Source of the DNA: Clostridia bacterium
Lineage (GTDB): Bacteria; Bacillota; Clostridia; Christensenellales; UBA1242
Direction: 5' to 3'
Length of the DNA stretch: 64,000 nt
Assembly (NCBI GenBank): GCA_900767835.1
Contig: CAAGAO010000018.1
Location: forward strand, 5,408 to 69,407
In this document: positions 32,801 through 39,900 of the stretch, in pieces
How positions within the stretch are numbered: the first letter of the stretch is position 1
Layout: each line of letters begins with the position of its first letter
The notes under the pieces: generated by a model
Told to the model about the DNA's origin: nothing
The model's input: only the letters and a program-made list of their open reading frames with translations
Databases searched by the model: none
Made by a program: the position numbers and the translations under genes

Positions 32801-33767
32801 TGATGAAATCAAAGTATATAAATATACAAATGAAGACAAAAACACATCATACTTAATAGTTTCTTGTATGCAAAAACCTGATAATGATAGTTATTCTATG
32901 TATATTAAAGAGTATGTTTATGCATTCGCTAAAGACAATTCATTAGAGTACTACGGCTATATTAGTTATAAACTAACAGGTGCTAATGGGAAATTGGTTG
33001 AGGAAATATACAAAACATTCTATGAAGATGGCGTCCCAGCCCGTTATGGAAGTTACTTCCCTTCATTTATAGATGGTAGTGGTAATAGTTATGACAATGC
33101 TGCTTATGATTTCAATAATAAAATTGAACAAACACCAAAAGCAGGGCAAATTATCTTCTATTGCTATACAGCACATCAAAGAGTAGACATTACATCTAAT
33201 AAAAATGATATGACTTATTCTTATAGAATAATAACTGATACAATGATGCAAAAAGTAAATATATCATCAAGTGCCACAGCAGATAATGGCGTTAATATTG
33301 TTATAGCAGACAAAGAAAAAATTAGTAGTTCTTATGGTGATACAACAACAATAAGATTCCAAGGCTCAACAGGTTTAGGTGGCTTATTAAAGGCAGAGAA
33401 AAAGGTATTAACTGATTGCACTCATGTTACAGGTACGGCTCCAGAGGATGTTAAAACTGATGATATAACTGGTACAGTTGTTGAATATTGGACATGGACT
33501 ACAGCAAATAATAAAGCAGAAGTTGTTGCTTTGCATACTCAGTATCAAGAATTGCAAGAAGTTGAACAAAAAGATGAAGATGGAAACCTAATATATGATG
33601 AATATGGTAATGTAAAAACCAAAGAAGAATATGTATTAGTTAATAAGTACTATAGCGTAATTGCAAATAGAACTTTAACGGTTTATGATTTGCCAGAAGA
33701 AATCTTCTTCTATGTTTCATCAGGAAGTTACAATATTGATAAATGTATAGCAAAAGCAATCGTATAA
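14871..33767 (+). CDS. Giant surface lipoprotein with Ig-like stretches and GLUG beta-helix modules (6298 aa)
   Basis: The start is the ATG at 14871, six bases after GGAG; an ATG at 14865 abuts that site. The lipoprotein signal ends in FSAC, lipidated Cys26, so the protein is held to the membrane by its N-terminus. No LPxTG or S-layer anchor is visible. Residues about 30-1000 and 1290-2070 are Ig-like or BIG-like beta stretches. At least six beta-helix modules begin near residues 1004, 2077, 2527, 3115, 4177 and 5124. They carry more than 20 GLUG-type motifs such as VGGIAGENKGIIENC, AGGIVGLITT and VGGLIGYVEN. Residues about 4700-4945 are an unusual hydrophobic, helix-like insert. The last 770 residues are a separate, charged region. 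The overall look is an adhesin or cell-surface scaffold; binding partner unknown. The frame is uninterrupted over 18.9 kb, so the gene appears functional. Confidence 0.9.
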   Translation: MKPMKKISILIMSIAILCVGVLFSACTQNGEASITLSQNNATIFLGETENNQVSILATLKNVDVNKLDLVYDTSFVTISQEKNTDGTFTITVKSLIDYGTKPIAVEVKASNKASAVFYIDIVLPLQNIVAKDNLYIAYNGEKTSYSLIDFISFEPEGTVQKGVEFTVQEESEQYHIENNKLVVEAGVDVAQLSQIKVNAVSTVISEGKEPVSAELNIKLLPNIKLLADSISVSVDYNGDKLPLQDKSYELTIKKELDGYKLSTFEIEVVIPQSLGIEVDLDSSSFGGLSTNILNYLSYSRRHTLDTTNASNIKDVYTFTFETKSSLQGKGDLRMKYWYKDYSSDNNLSANFIAKVENEIVEKLSLTAIMPITSIEVRTDCVLNTDTNIYTIYNNYKGVYGEAFTLVALPEGTGQRTIVLEKTEDSELLVYNSKGNLLPFIRYIYDENGTLIETKNNQQEITSGETIYIKGANKSTESLIYFSSISDKESATKGTLSFNVSNGTSALGFVDDTESTELKEEIVLNAEINNSTVTYLLAPNAKVSDFTKDENVTIEPVLGKDNYFKVTFSALKIGKQTYTIKTINGYKVIATLNVIKPLENVVLKLKDNSQYLAGIGDYAQKNSDNDLINISVEKGYSIALDYVINQNAQISSIKYSFYNPQNIDVYGDEIDKLKDVYNYNYPTLFDELSLVLNNQNLIQNNILTGINSGINVIKIEIYGQKVLNGQLIDEIKDTKFLFVQIYNPVKQINSTAKNITLRTVDQVASEYESLTTKTLTLDVTSEGGEKATYNKIFIDGSAYDIVLTESGNSELVCSKIINKDGIDAIVVTYNFTTGKLNIKANKYVKFTEQPQIILFAGDFVDFENGRHFYTDSTDRPIITYIISINLIETKVIEDISVSNLELDTSKSNSTTKVYKTIYIDTSKAESITYKLLTEITPFDAFDKALKYTFIANSGSTQAMIDIDDNGLITILGEQGGSGIITIEPKNNREGVAVKTVKIPIVVSDGNSWETAYEITSLDQIKYANKHYVLTIPTTYTLTETLFESLEGGFRGGLYGRRFNDAESSKATIKLQGVSLFNILASTAVVADLDICGDVSATEFKNAQGTIEKFTSRGFVANVNAGKIENVKVTSYLLNGVYAPSLLTISADVTKVGGIAGENKGIIENCTFAGSINVRNNSTIVANAMANNTTGTLSNNKVIIAKYDSAIESLRLVNDGENYVNGVVNGTNTTFADIDNNKVFEENYKDYEFNGNVWIANYQDEIGLNLNHSYGEEDSVYGLVFYYLAKDSTKQDNLQLLNIIPFTKLFGLKNTNITTNNLKVLALNSDNTLCDFISINSQGIALNGVGQFVLSVSSEYDYTTTYNLNILSMYQATDFSLSSNGVKLNKNSGELEIIYGEKYEVVSKINNLVNIVNTKGQKETIELVQNDFDVLFTMAYEGMTEEINSENYITGTKLGSHTINMTFDWYDKTNIKVSLVSGSGAHFDALLNKFFDITDGEVGEFNVRRKNGTSDITTDIKEGSIEPKDTFTFSATLTTDVSTDLIDENTIEVYTENNISITEQQYFDIVVEKDTTKDNTFKIQISVNKDNIRNAGYNLLDFVSRKYTILVRAKNSTGIDEKIYNASQEIYVTLLPQTISNINTVLYGVTTSNTTGVNVSNKETPTSVLIPSGSGGLFVIDMFPSYASYDYIDVVATSNTISKLSFRLQERIEDAGELTNNYRNTNNGYEPLIGKNGIRLLNNNSKDNQNIGTYYLKVFANASFSGDTIFTITVNAYYKDNKLSASSVFTLFMKMPEAPQISLNGESKIYTLAGQTIENIEVLVSSEQINPTAQIASNLSGESLIDGKSTSLIHCNMQEVATNNLVGYKKYLITVTFDDTYAANLSVNSTKFKIVVTSIKISNGSEIPVTAEMYVYVVDYKALENDIRIFNASEDVFKVTSLKYLELKLADLLPENVNATQEFIDFFNENYYYSNSNTEFTFGSNKMLVDGEEKELSKAQVLASYLSYVKGNIKTPVLKIGQNNEFELVSTEYLSFDIQEGKLLVRGGNYTGSTSMIFEIEYKMPDGKVFTYEYSFEIVNSLYTTEDLPKEIANVDTFLNIENQDESFDYILTTDLYLYDYSPISNTNKITSLDGNNHTIHIINFVESDNMSDFALFKTISSSTTIKNLTVNIYHLRQITVSSKVTTANIAGFAIQNDGSIYNCEVVAFDNESLPAMSSTYGIKVDKDVNAQVAGFVLTNNGSITNSRFGGITKFVTKVVYSTNDDGKVVNSKVAEQTYSQKMITIQASGTISGFVDTNNGVIASSFVKNVDIQNTYYKLETKVTAGFVNTNNGTIAMSYAEGGFENNTDVRALKGGLEGLGIMTGFIYLNAGKITDSYSNLSITNTKEQVGRLGAGFVFENAESGIIERCYSASKVLSNNITQMNFAGIKDFGGYNNDGTIKTSYYYIENSTDEISIENILGTTINSIINVSDKKEFYGFSFVDGNKAGTWNINDKGRIELVSANDIAHSVRAKNENTTGANTGIEYYFTYCSGYELGSNNNPIIIRDAKEYNAVFGNSVSTDIQDCYNLSTAKVYGSYRLVNDINMLDLVPKEEQETEYKVSLVSTKMTLSGEYNHSSNKGGSINGNGLTITNLAISNSSSVSNNYGLFKSIENGASVSNINIELAKSGVSADHTVFVGTIAGSLVDSYANNIYIKGISSTEYTKIVGANVTGGVFGRVIGDSKVSNCKVENISVTSTYFENYVFDSSNIDKTNVYTRLDENSYSTLSIAGGVFGVVDMYTTSQQDNSTVISAVDSQQAGLSNISATGGMYIEGMTAGGIAGFVGNYVIARDLSLTINKDGVKSGIIAYNCYAGGIVGFNRGYLYQVKAEYEHSWQTEIERNIQTYYQSTDEERKNIDRGSFDLFESDLYNPYSVGGLVGVQQSGKISIAYSKLNVINTKAKIVGGVIGYTCRAFKPDGTKKEDVVSFTMHETYATGDVYTEANEANIGGVIGKNYDESINLTKVNALNYWGIDSYNLFKTKTNNISISAIANYTDAGIESDSSTHVYSISGIKFGNDEKVSFVKNDSGIEVMCSYYDYDGVLSDNGAQIDLMFSKKEWYLENNWTRDLTELFPHIVYVSPRNQYTISSIEEFYKFTLYGNDPNVTFVVIDYDKADPSKGDDDLLIPCNDVQVTYGLLRAKIVGATAKNGFRNLNVPLFSEMNGNEVSTLKFLNCTAPLTQRANNEQFSYLNYSNCEFTVKTNKNIGGIAQEAINKCEFSNITFTNCSINAGNAINAGMLFGSHSQNTVSDTAIKISNVSILSDSSSKIMVAGTTTISDSASEYNYGILFGRAGDVNIDNIQINDKMSINLNSPREVQGSTKEASITANIGLLAGSVNYLDINLQNTTLTAGKTGELSVNCATGDTISEFDKILLNLNVGGIVGKCTDTLMLSVTKTNEGDEAGTYVNVSYAPTINIKNTKNVNSQYVGTACGVANEIKASKNGVYIFGKTEDEKGKTVYNALEYSLAEKTGTSNPVINNIGGIAGTAHLISSTEDKDTIQTNPGIIAYYGDMKSAMPTNADINYLNIGGIVGIYTPLISGSNIISNVIFDGTISFADGYFNNDNTETIKNLNVRAGGVIGYVNGSGTIIKNTIAAGEIILTDRIGNSLKITNGMNIYIAGLVGFNNGVTDLGTSADNGNEGISVITTIFSLTGANGVDSIAHNSGNGYFNLNNKVKYCSSLNLVVSSLQKGDSKENHNGYLEVNKPDGVEEFLINTEYGQLNEDGMTVWNVANNTVKGSKLDPYYIDEENGIPEKGVGDTVKNNEYYFTKAKSGKNGDKTGADIITYASSYTRKLYIGVKGNKKLPNQISLENTILFSQGASLLSTITPINEIDANSAVTGLVVKLYINESEGSEATNANDYFNLAGLANVNKGIIYTCSVQESLTGFKEYDNSTRFYGYFYSELDYEKLKTSPAFTNQKLPKGIAGFVANNKGYIFGSNANVEMGTRNNDILTSNFVVANEGVISYCYATGVNASKKGYLFIADPEDVAQNLNIESAEEDKKASYGTIENNCYTIVKADNDDVSSYVPKEVFVESDASETVFSSKENSISTLYKSINSEDDTKSDLEKADTFGYYDCDPYYNYNYPTISGGLFKNFKFLKRSTMVEYDGAVYKEKVEEIYNNEKSYTYSLDDATTRTVWGVNYFRVELYCQIPNLTVFKDLNSSDNGTNGLTYKYSKFVVIANINVGYNLDKEKDDSINTTLINSLTPNIKTYDENTGYNDNNIAEVIIDFQNNTLLNLKLGVGVKLIKEIKGNDSKVTIKNLEFNNVELNSSTGLIGSTDKNTILEKIKFTDDATVYIRMKDNISNLSDEKRYNYDYKDEITGYYRNVIGVLVGRNEGLIQNCAFYSKITTDGLSLGSYALGGLVGHNVANADGTGVNNCIFKGNVYISENFADSKFKNKDLQVIFGGLVAVNDGTINKSKLETSSIRTNYILTQGGTVYNKSVYDNELSYEQRTNDPKVSDDPSYVYNSPIYVISSNKAIVGGIAGIMNTGVISNCSTYKNDSANDLIILVGDEYRQKIAYAGGIVGLITTTDGNVRDCSNRGNVTAMATWLLTANKEDEANYKFDLLNIAIKSADKVNGYIDKVFFDDACVEPITKPDNSIPSATSLYVYREMVSMAYAGGIAGFGLTSAKSNYTEENGNVRLANYGTISGGFRAIKPMAKIYNTHFGLEPFKKANALFPEFAAATVVAMKLIRNSLIAIPDTIPELIAFAAKMTGWLVVNGFYTSVVNSIYESVSNVALNVDGFIGSSPNYYKGYNYLTNKYSTNIFVRSIFNDSSRWGDEGKKILNESLAIYEKDDGTILGYLKENGLDDIKALAKGEGFLIKTIKAIMDYTLAGDFIYNSNILWSGYLNLFLHDYVVATLNPLVILGAKFTTFIRKIFPNIKGFEIYEQMVKIKNISSNDLKYVNSVNTISETVTKTPKNSEQSRAEAEYFTYTAKLISYSYDGVCPNLNQTSEKLAVYSSVKNLNDKLPSADNKEKDITTTLNTANPDNALIKFKFAELNADGKVVNQTIKDKYNNTEEKFAITNIGITNNNELGYWDNDGKHNWTLDDDNCYVPASKDELSIDDKDFKPATDDDGNEVINYTLTEAEDWEKLVRTINSNEKYENVNIIVNLSSGQTEIPVGKNTLDNFSGSIIFRSPKYYFSNIVLADKASETPIESLGLIKQTQGVTLKSITIKGSVSFSVSDNASDNVTAGILIGKVVPKENSKKTLSVVSTSIIASSITITENSLSKIKYFGGLIGDLTLGTKLENEDEDAEVLYQSKISDVFLGDTSASGNAFNINETQISIREDQVKYFGGLIGKVDTIDSSNKLAINKVETYGSVKLISEFNNAGGLIGIVKENVSVQFGVKSKNVDSEDNNNIQLNIGIASNATTIVGGLIGYVENNSVVEIIKQVNIGTKTGITISADITNDTKEAYAGGLFGAMFGYILSGYDKITMGNKILTTFSSVSYVFAGYNAMDLETLINIPIESYASLYAGVSENSDFVTSNSFVVKYMYNKSKTYTKALTGATSPNWNSLDKAVYISNTTINFESGLKYDLYTTEYENGYNYLITNDTTKAYLDSATYTFTPVTINDDGEEVKGTSKVVSLTNRTIIDSETKLGYKLTPVYYEGFETSNANDVNSRHWLLEISYIDNTTTYTIPTSNVDITYKFLISLIGSNARLEDSGRYNLIVKQLNQFTQKEKLIGYVDISTKYNDTKFNNDPGEVNTSTSIYYSSYEGSEVNKTIFSRTFKLNDLTDGENMLYKLEEIFKYSLTKSVQNKEKSNTKSATSLLQTALTNTSIDFIVNKEADKYSFKVKDNFKLVVKYDSSTTEINNKFSEEDKEDNTKKDDMENDPNKYMDSKTEESKDSITKKYSRYILNINDISSGDLTSDKLINVGNFKNSYGVYINQDINNDAPLKTDEYSTPSLLNDEIYLAYSKPKYSYQNDGAQYDEIKVYKYTNEDKNTSYLIVSCMQKPDNDSYSMYIKEYVYAFAKDNSLEYYGYISYKLTGANGKLVEEIYKTFYEDGVPARYGSYFPSFIDGSGNSYDNAAYDFNNKIEQTPKAGQIIFYCYTAHQRVDITSNKNDMTYSYRIITDTMMQKVNISSSATADNGVNIVIADKEKISSSYGDTTTIRFQGSTGLGGLLKAEKKVLTDCTHVTGTAPEDVKTDDITGTVVEYWTWTTANNKAEVVALHTQYQELQEVEQKDEDGNLIYDEYGNVKTKEEYVLVNKYYSVIANRTLTVYDLPEEIFFYVSSGSYNIDKCIAKAIV

Positions 33768-33813
33768 AACAAAATAATGAAAAGAAAACTAATATTTTGA
33801 AATTAATTTTAAT

Positions 33814-33842
33814 TTGACAAAACAAAAAGATATTTATACACT
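33814..33842 (+). promoter_or_regulatory. Candidate promoter of the second giant lipoprotein gene
   Basis: TTGACA at 33814-33819, 17-base spacer, weak TACACT at 33837-33842. The 205-base gap between the giants has no hairpin with a T run, so the second gene may also receive read-through from the first. Confidence 0.5.
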
Positions 33843-33890
33843 TTTATTTGGCAAAACAATTATTTCAAAAAAAATAATAAAGGAACAACT

Positions 33891-33932
33891 ATAGACAAAA
33901 TATAAGAACAATTATTCTTGTATCTTGTCTAT
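33891..33932 (+). promoter_or_regulatory. 42-base leader hairpin before the second giant gene
   Basis: ATAGACAA at 33891-33898 pairs with TTGTCTAT at 33925-33932, and an inner AAGAA pairs with TTCTT around a six-base loop. No T run follows, so it is not an ordinary terminator. It may stabilise the transcript or act as an operator. Confidence 0.5.
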
Positions 33933-33972
33933 GTTGAAACTTTAAAACAAAAAAGGAAAAACGGAGAGAACT

Positions 33973-36900
33973 ATGAAAAAAAGATATAGCATAGGGATAT
34001 TATTATTAATATTATGTATAGGAGCGATATTTTCGGGTTGTGGACCTGATTATAGTTCTCTTTCGCTTTCTTTAAAAGACTCCGAAAGAATCGAATTGTC
34101 TGTAACGGACGAAAAAGTCGACTACTATTTAACAATAAACAATTATTTTAAATTCAATGCAAGTTTCAGTTTTGACTTCGCAAATAGAATAGCAAAAATA
34201 GTTGGTGATGTAGAAAATAAAGGTGATGGTGTATACAAATTCTCGATAGCACCAATAATGGCAGGCAATACAACCTTAACTATAAACTTAAAAGGTTTAA
34301 ACAAACCTTTAAATGTGCCTGTTATAATAAGAAAAGATGTTGAGAGTATAAGTGCATTAACAAATGTTTTTGTTAAAAAAGGGCAAAGTTTAACATTAAA
34401 TAATTCATATTTTACTTTTACTCCAGCAGATACAACCGAAAAAGGTTTAACTTATAGTTTATTAGAATCTGAAGATGTAAACTATGCAGAAAATGGAGTA
34501 ACTTTCAATACCGAAACAAATACTTTAATCGTTGCAAATGAATGTACCCTACAAACAATTACGTTGCAAGCAACTAGCACATTTGATGTGAACATTAAAA
34601 CCAACATAATTATAAAAGTTGTTCAAGAAATTGATGGCGAAACATTAGATATAAAAATTGCATCACAAGATAAAAATAGTGACAATCCAAATATCTTTGG
34701 TGATTATACTGACCTAACAATAGAGCAACAAGAGCCATATGCTTTAATTGAATTAATAAAAAGTGACGAATACAGTTATCAAAAAAAGATAAGTATTGAT
34801 TATAGATGGTTTAATGCGGGCTATACCATTGAAGTAAAAGCATCAAAAATATTAACATTGGGTGGAGATAATGTTCAGACTATAACTTTGAATAGAAAAT
34901 CTGATTTCATTTTATCTGCAAATGATGTAGGAAATGGTAGATTAACGATTAAAATTTATCAAACAGATTTGCCAGAAAACTATAAAGAGTACTATATTGA
35001 TGTTAAAGTTACTTGCAAACCTAAAAATATAACAATTAATGGGCAACTAGATATAGGTCTACAAGAACTATACACAAATAGTAGTGAAGTAAAAGAATAT
35101 AAGTTTGGAGTTTCTCCAGAAAAAGCAAACAAAGAAGACTACACATATAAAATAGGCTTTTATAAGAGTATAACAGAAAATATTTCAGGTGTGTTTGCTG
35201 ATGATTTTGTTAAATTGGAATCAGCACCAAGCGAGTATATTGATGTTAAATATGGTGGTGCGGAAATTACAAGCGAGGACTTAGGTACACTTGAATCAAG
35301 TTTAACAGTCAAAGCGATAGCATCAACTGACAACTATCAATTAGCAATTAAAATAGTGTGTTATGATAATGATGAAGCAATATGTGAACAAATAATTAGA
35401 ATTAAAGTATATGTTGGAACAACTGAATTTAGAATTAAAGACATATATGAAGATGGTACAATATATATGGCTTTATCAGATGGAAAACAGATATTTTATG
35501 GAATAGAATATAGCGAAGGCTCAACACCAGGTAAATTAACCATAAATAGTACCGATATTTCAAAAAATGACATATGCGAAATAACTCAAGTAAGTACAGC
35601 AACTGCAAATTTGGAAATTACTCCAAAAGCAACAGGAACACAAGAATTTGTTATTGTAACAGCAAATAAACTTTCAGTTGTATTAAAAGTTGTGGTGTTC
35701 CGTGAAATATTAGAAGATGATTTCATAATGCAAATTGCTGACTCAGCAAATGACTATGTCGCATCTTTTGAACCGGAAGATACAAATTCAACTCTTAAAA
35801 AATTAACGATTAAAGGTTTAAACTCAAGCATAAAATTAACAGACAAAATCAAAAGTGAATATTCAGACTATAACAACTATTCTTATTCATATACCTTAAG
35901 TTTAAATGATAAAGGTAAAGAGTATTTTGAAATTAATAATAATTCAATTATAACTTCTTTAAAATTTACAAAAGAATTAGATGTAAATACTAATAAATAT
36001 ACCGAATTTAGAGTTCCATTATCTGTAAATTTGGTAATAAATACTGTAGATAAAAGTCAAAGCGGTTACACTTTTATGCTAAAAAAAGTGGATATTTTAA
36101 AAGATTTTGAAATAAGTCTTTCTTGCGTAAACTATTATAAACAATTAACGCTTTATGCAAGTAAAGAAGTAAACGGCAATCAAAAAACCAGAATTTCTAG
36201 CATATATAACAAAGGCGATTTGTCATATATTAATCAAAACTTGGCAAATGTATATTTGTTTATTGATTTAGTTCAAAGCGAAGTTGACCAATATTCTTTA
36301 TTAAAAATCACCGATTTTGAATTTAAATCAGGTGTTGAAAAATTTAAGTTGGTTGGCGAAAATACTGTCAAAGTAGGAGATGTAGGATATTTCTATCCAA
36401 GTTCTGAAGTTGTTGACGGGTATTTTGCCACAGGTGAAAACGGCTACATTGGTAGTTTTACATATGATTATGATAGTTTGCGTACCTTAGATAGTATCAG
36501 TATTACTTTAAAAATTGTTGACCCAAATACAAACAAAGAATTTAGTTCAGATGTGCAATTAAACATAGAGAAATATGTAGATGTTGAAAGTATTTGGCTT
36601 TCAACTCCAGATGATACAATTTATTTAGACAATACTCAAACATATTATCAAAAAACAATCAAAATTCAAGTTGTACCAGCCAATGCAATGTGTAAAGATT
36701 TAGATGTTAAAGTTGAAACAAATGATACAAATTGCTTAGGTGTAGATATAAAAGAAGATTCAATAACATTTACATTCCAAAGTAGTGGTAGCGGAAGAAT
36801 ACTAATATTCCCAATATCAAAAATGAAAACAAATTCATATCAAGATGAATTTGGTGAGTATTATTATCATTTAACATTAGATTTCGTGTGTGCTGATGGT

Positions 36901-39900
36901 AGAACAGAACAAACTGCAAGGAAAATTTCTTCACTTAAAGATTTAAAATCAATAGAGCCAACCAAACATTACTATATAGATAGTACAATAAATTGCCAAG
37001 GGGAAGAATTAGACTTACAATATTTAACATCAGGTTCAATTCGTGGAACTTTCTTGTATGAAACCAATGAAGATGGAACATATAACACTGATTTTGATAA
37101 TGCACAACAAATTGGAAGTATTATTAATTTTAAAATAAATAATAATGGCGATAACAATTTTGGTATATTTAGAAAAATAAGTGCAGAAGCAAAAGTATAT
37201 AACTTGAGTTTAAATGGCTTCTTTAATGAAAATATAGAATTAAACACTTCAGCAAACATAGGCATTCTTTGTGGAATAAATGAAGGCACTATTAAAAATG
37301 TGACAATAACCATAAGCCAAAGCAATTCAGTTACAATATCAAATGTTGGTACGGAATCAACAATTACAGTCAATTTTGGTCTAGTTGCAGGTGTTAACAC
37401 AAATAAAATTATTGTTGATAAAAATAGCAAAAACTATACATTACTTGCGAACAATACGAAAGAAAATCTGTTATCAATTAATTTTGTAAGTGAAAATGAT
37501 TCACAAATCACATCATACTTTGGAGCAATTGCTGGTAATAATAGTGGAGAAATTAAACAAGAATTGCCAGAAACATTTATTACAATAGGTTTATATGGTG
37601 TTACAACTAATGTTTATGTAAATTCTAATGCAAACTATATTTCGGGTGCCGTTGGTTATAATACGGGCAATGTTACTGGACTTAAAATATATGGTGAAAT
37701 TAAAGGCTTTATAACAAAAGATGACCAAGCAGAAAGCACATCAAAATTTGTTGCAGGTGTTATAGGTTATGCGAATGGTGGCAATGTTTCAAACAACATT
37801 TCAAGAATGTTTGTAAGAGGCAAACAAACAGTATCAGGTTTCGTTGGAGAAATTGGTAAAACAAATGTACCAACCTTTGCAAATAATAAAGTACAAGCAA
37901 TAGATGATGGAACAAGACAAGGTATTGACGCAACACTTATATTGGCATATGGAGATTCATCTAGTGATAGAGCAAAAGTGGTTGCAAGTAATATTGTTGA
38001 AACAACAATAGAAACCTACTTTGACCGTATGTTGCCAGTAGATTTAGTTGCAAAACTTACTGGATATGATTACTCAAACGGTTTAAATATAGACCTTGCA
38101 AATAGTGGTATAACATATCAAATAGTTGATTCTTTAAATAAAGATTACTATTATGGTGAAATGATTGTTTTGGATAAAGATAATCAATCAATAATAAAAT
38201 TAGACTATAAAAAAGCGTTTACAAGAGGTGAAGAAGATAAGTTTGTAACAGATTCATTAATTACAAACTTCATACTTTCTGCGTATATGCAGGCGGAAGA
38301 TGAAAATAATCAAACATATATTCAAAATATATTAGATACAAAATCATTATTAGGATATGCAAACATAATAACCACAGATTCAAAAATAAAAGAATTTAAC
38401 ATAGAGATTCTCTCACCTTTAAGTGCAAGACTTGAAAATTTTGGTAAAAATGTTGTTATATTAAATATAGGAAACTTTAGCATTGTAATCAGTAGTAGTT
38501 TGAATTATAAGAACAAAGTTAATTTAAGTATGTACATTACTAACTACTATGATGATGTAAAAATGTATTCAGACAAAGCGTTAACAAGAGAAATTACCGA
38601 AATTGAATTAATTAATAAAAAGACAACAATAGTATATTTTAGTTTGTATTCAAATATGTACAATTATAAAAATACACCAATCAAACTAAAACGAAATACT
38701 GAAGTTACTTTTGATATAGAAGTACAAAATACAAACTTAAGTGCCGAAATACAAAACCAAACAGCATATGTTAAAACAATAGGTACAGACATTAATACGT
38801 TTACTTCAACATTAGTAGTTACTACAAAATATATTCTAGACAATAATACATATTTTAAAAATCCAGATAGATTTGTAAATTATGCAAATAATTACAAAAT
38901 TTATGCATTTGTAAGTACAAATGAGTCGTTAGACAAAAAGAGTTATAATGTAATTGCTCTAACTGGTATAGAAGATATTAAACTAAGCAAGTCAATTATT
39001 GAAGCCGAGCCAAGTGATAGTATTGAAGTTGATGTTACATACATAACATATAACTCTCAAGATAAAATAATACCAGAACTTAGAATTTACGAAAACCAAA
39101 TAAATAATAAATATAAAATTTATACATACAACGAAGAAACAGGCTTGTTTGTAAATGAATATGATGAAATTTTATTTAAACTAACTTTAGGCGAAGTTGA
39201 AACTTTAGCAAATGGTAGATTAAGTCAAAGTTACATTTTAAAGATGCCAATAGATTCGGACTTTAATTTAGATGTTTATAATTATTTACTAAATAAAAGA
39301 ATAGAGTTAATATTTACTTCTGTAAATTCAAGCAATGAATCAGCAACTTTAATTCTTCAATACAAGGCAGAAACCATATCATCTGTATTAATTAATAATT
39401 ACAGTAAAGAAAATAATACAGGTATGGTAGTTACTGAAAATAATGTAAGAAAAGTAATGGTTGACAAAATGTTGTACTCAGGTATGCAAACTGCAACAGG
39501 CGAAATAAATGTATTAAATGCATACATTTACACCAAACTTAGCGAATTTGAGTATGTTGATGTTACAATGCAATTAGGAACAGAGGGTGGATATTTAGGT
39601 TATCTTGAATACTCAGAAGATGAAGAATCAATAGGAACAGTCTCAACAAAAGCGGTTTACACATCAATAACAAATGGTGCAAACATAAGAATATATAAAG
39701 AAGATATAAAGGCAGATAAAATAAATAATTATTTAGTTCTTGGGATTATATATAGAATTCCAAAAACAGTGGCTGATGGCACAATTGTCCCAATCACATA
39801 TACTTTCTACTCACAAAACCACACTCCTTTTGTTGAATCAATCAACTTATTGGCAAAATTAGAAAATCAAGTTTCGTTTGAAATTGCAAACAAAGATGCA

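Noticed and set aside
14871..33767. Possibility that the giant frame is a non-ribosomal peptide or polyketide synthase
   Set aside because: No adenylation, ketosynthase or carrier motifs; Asn/Thr-rich beta-helix repeats and a lipobox instead. The nearby acpP is a housekeeping carrier.
36972..37430. 152-codon minus-strand open frame inside the second giant gene
   Set aside because: Antisense shadow of repetitive beta-helix coding sequence, biased composition, no start signals. The same holds for the 142-codon frame at 18077-18505.
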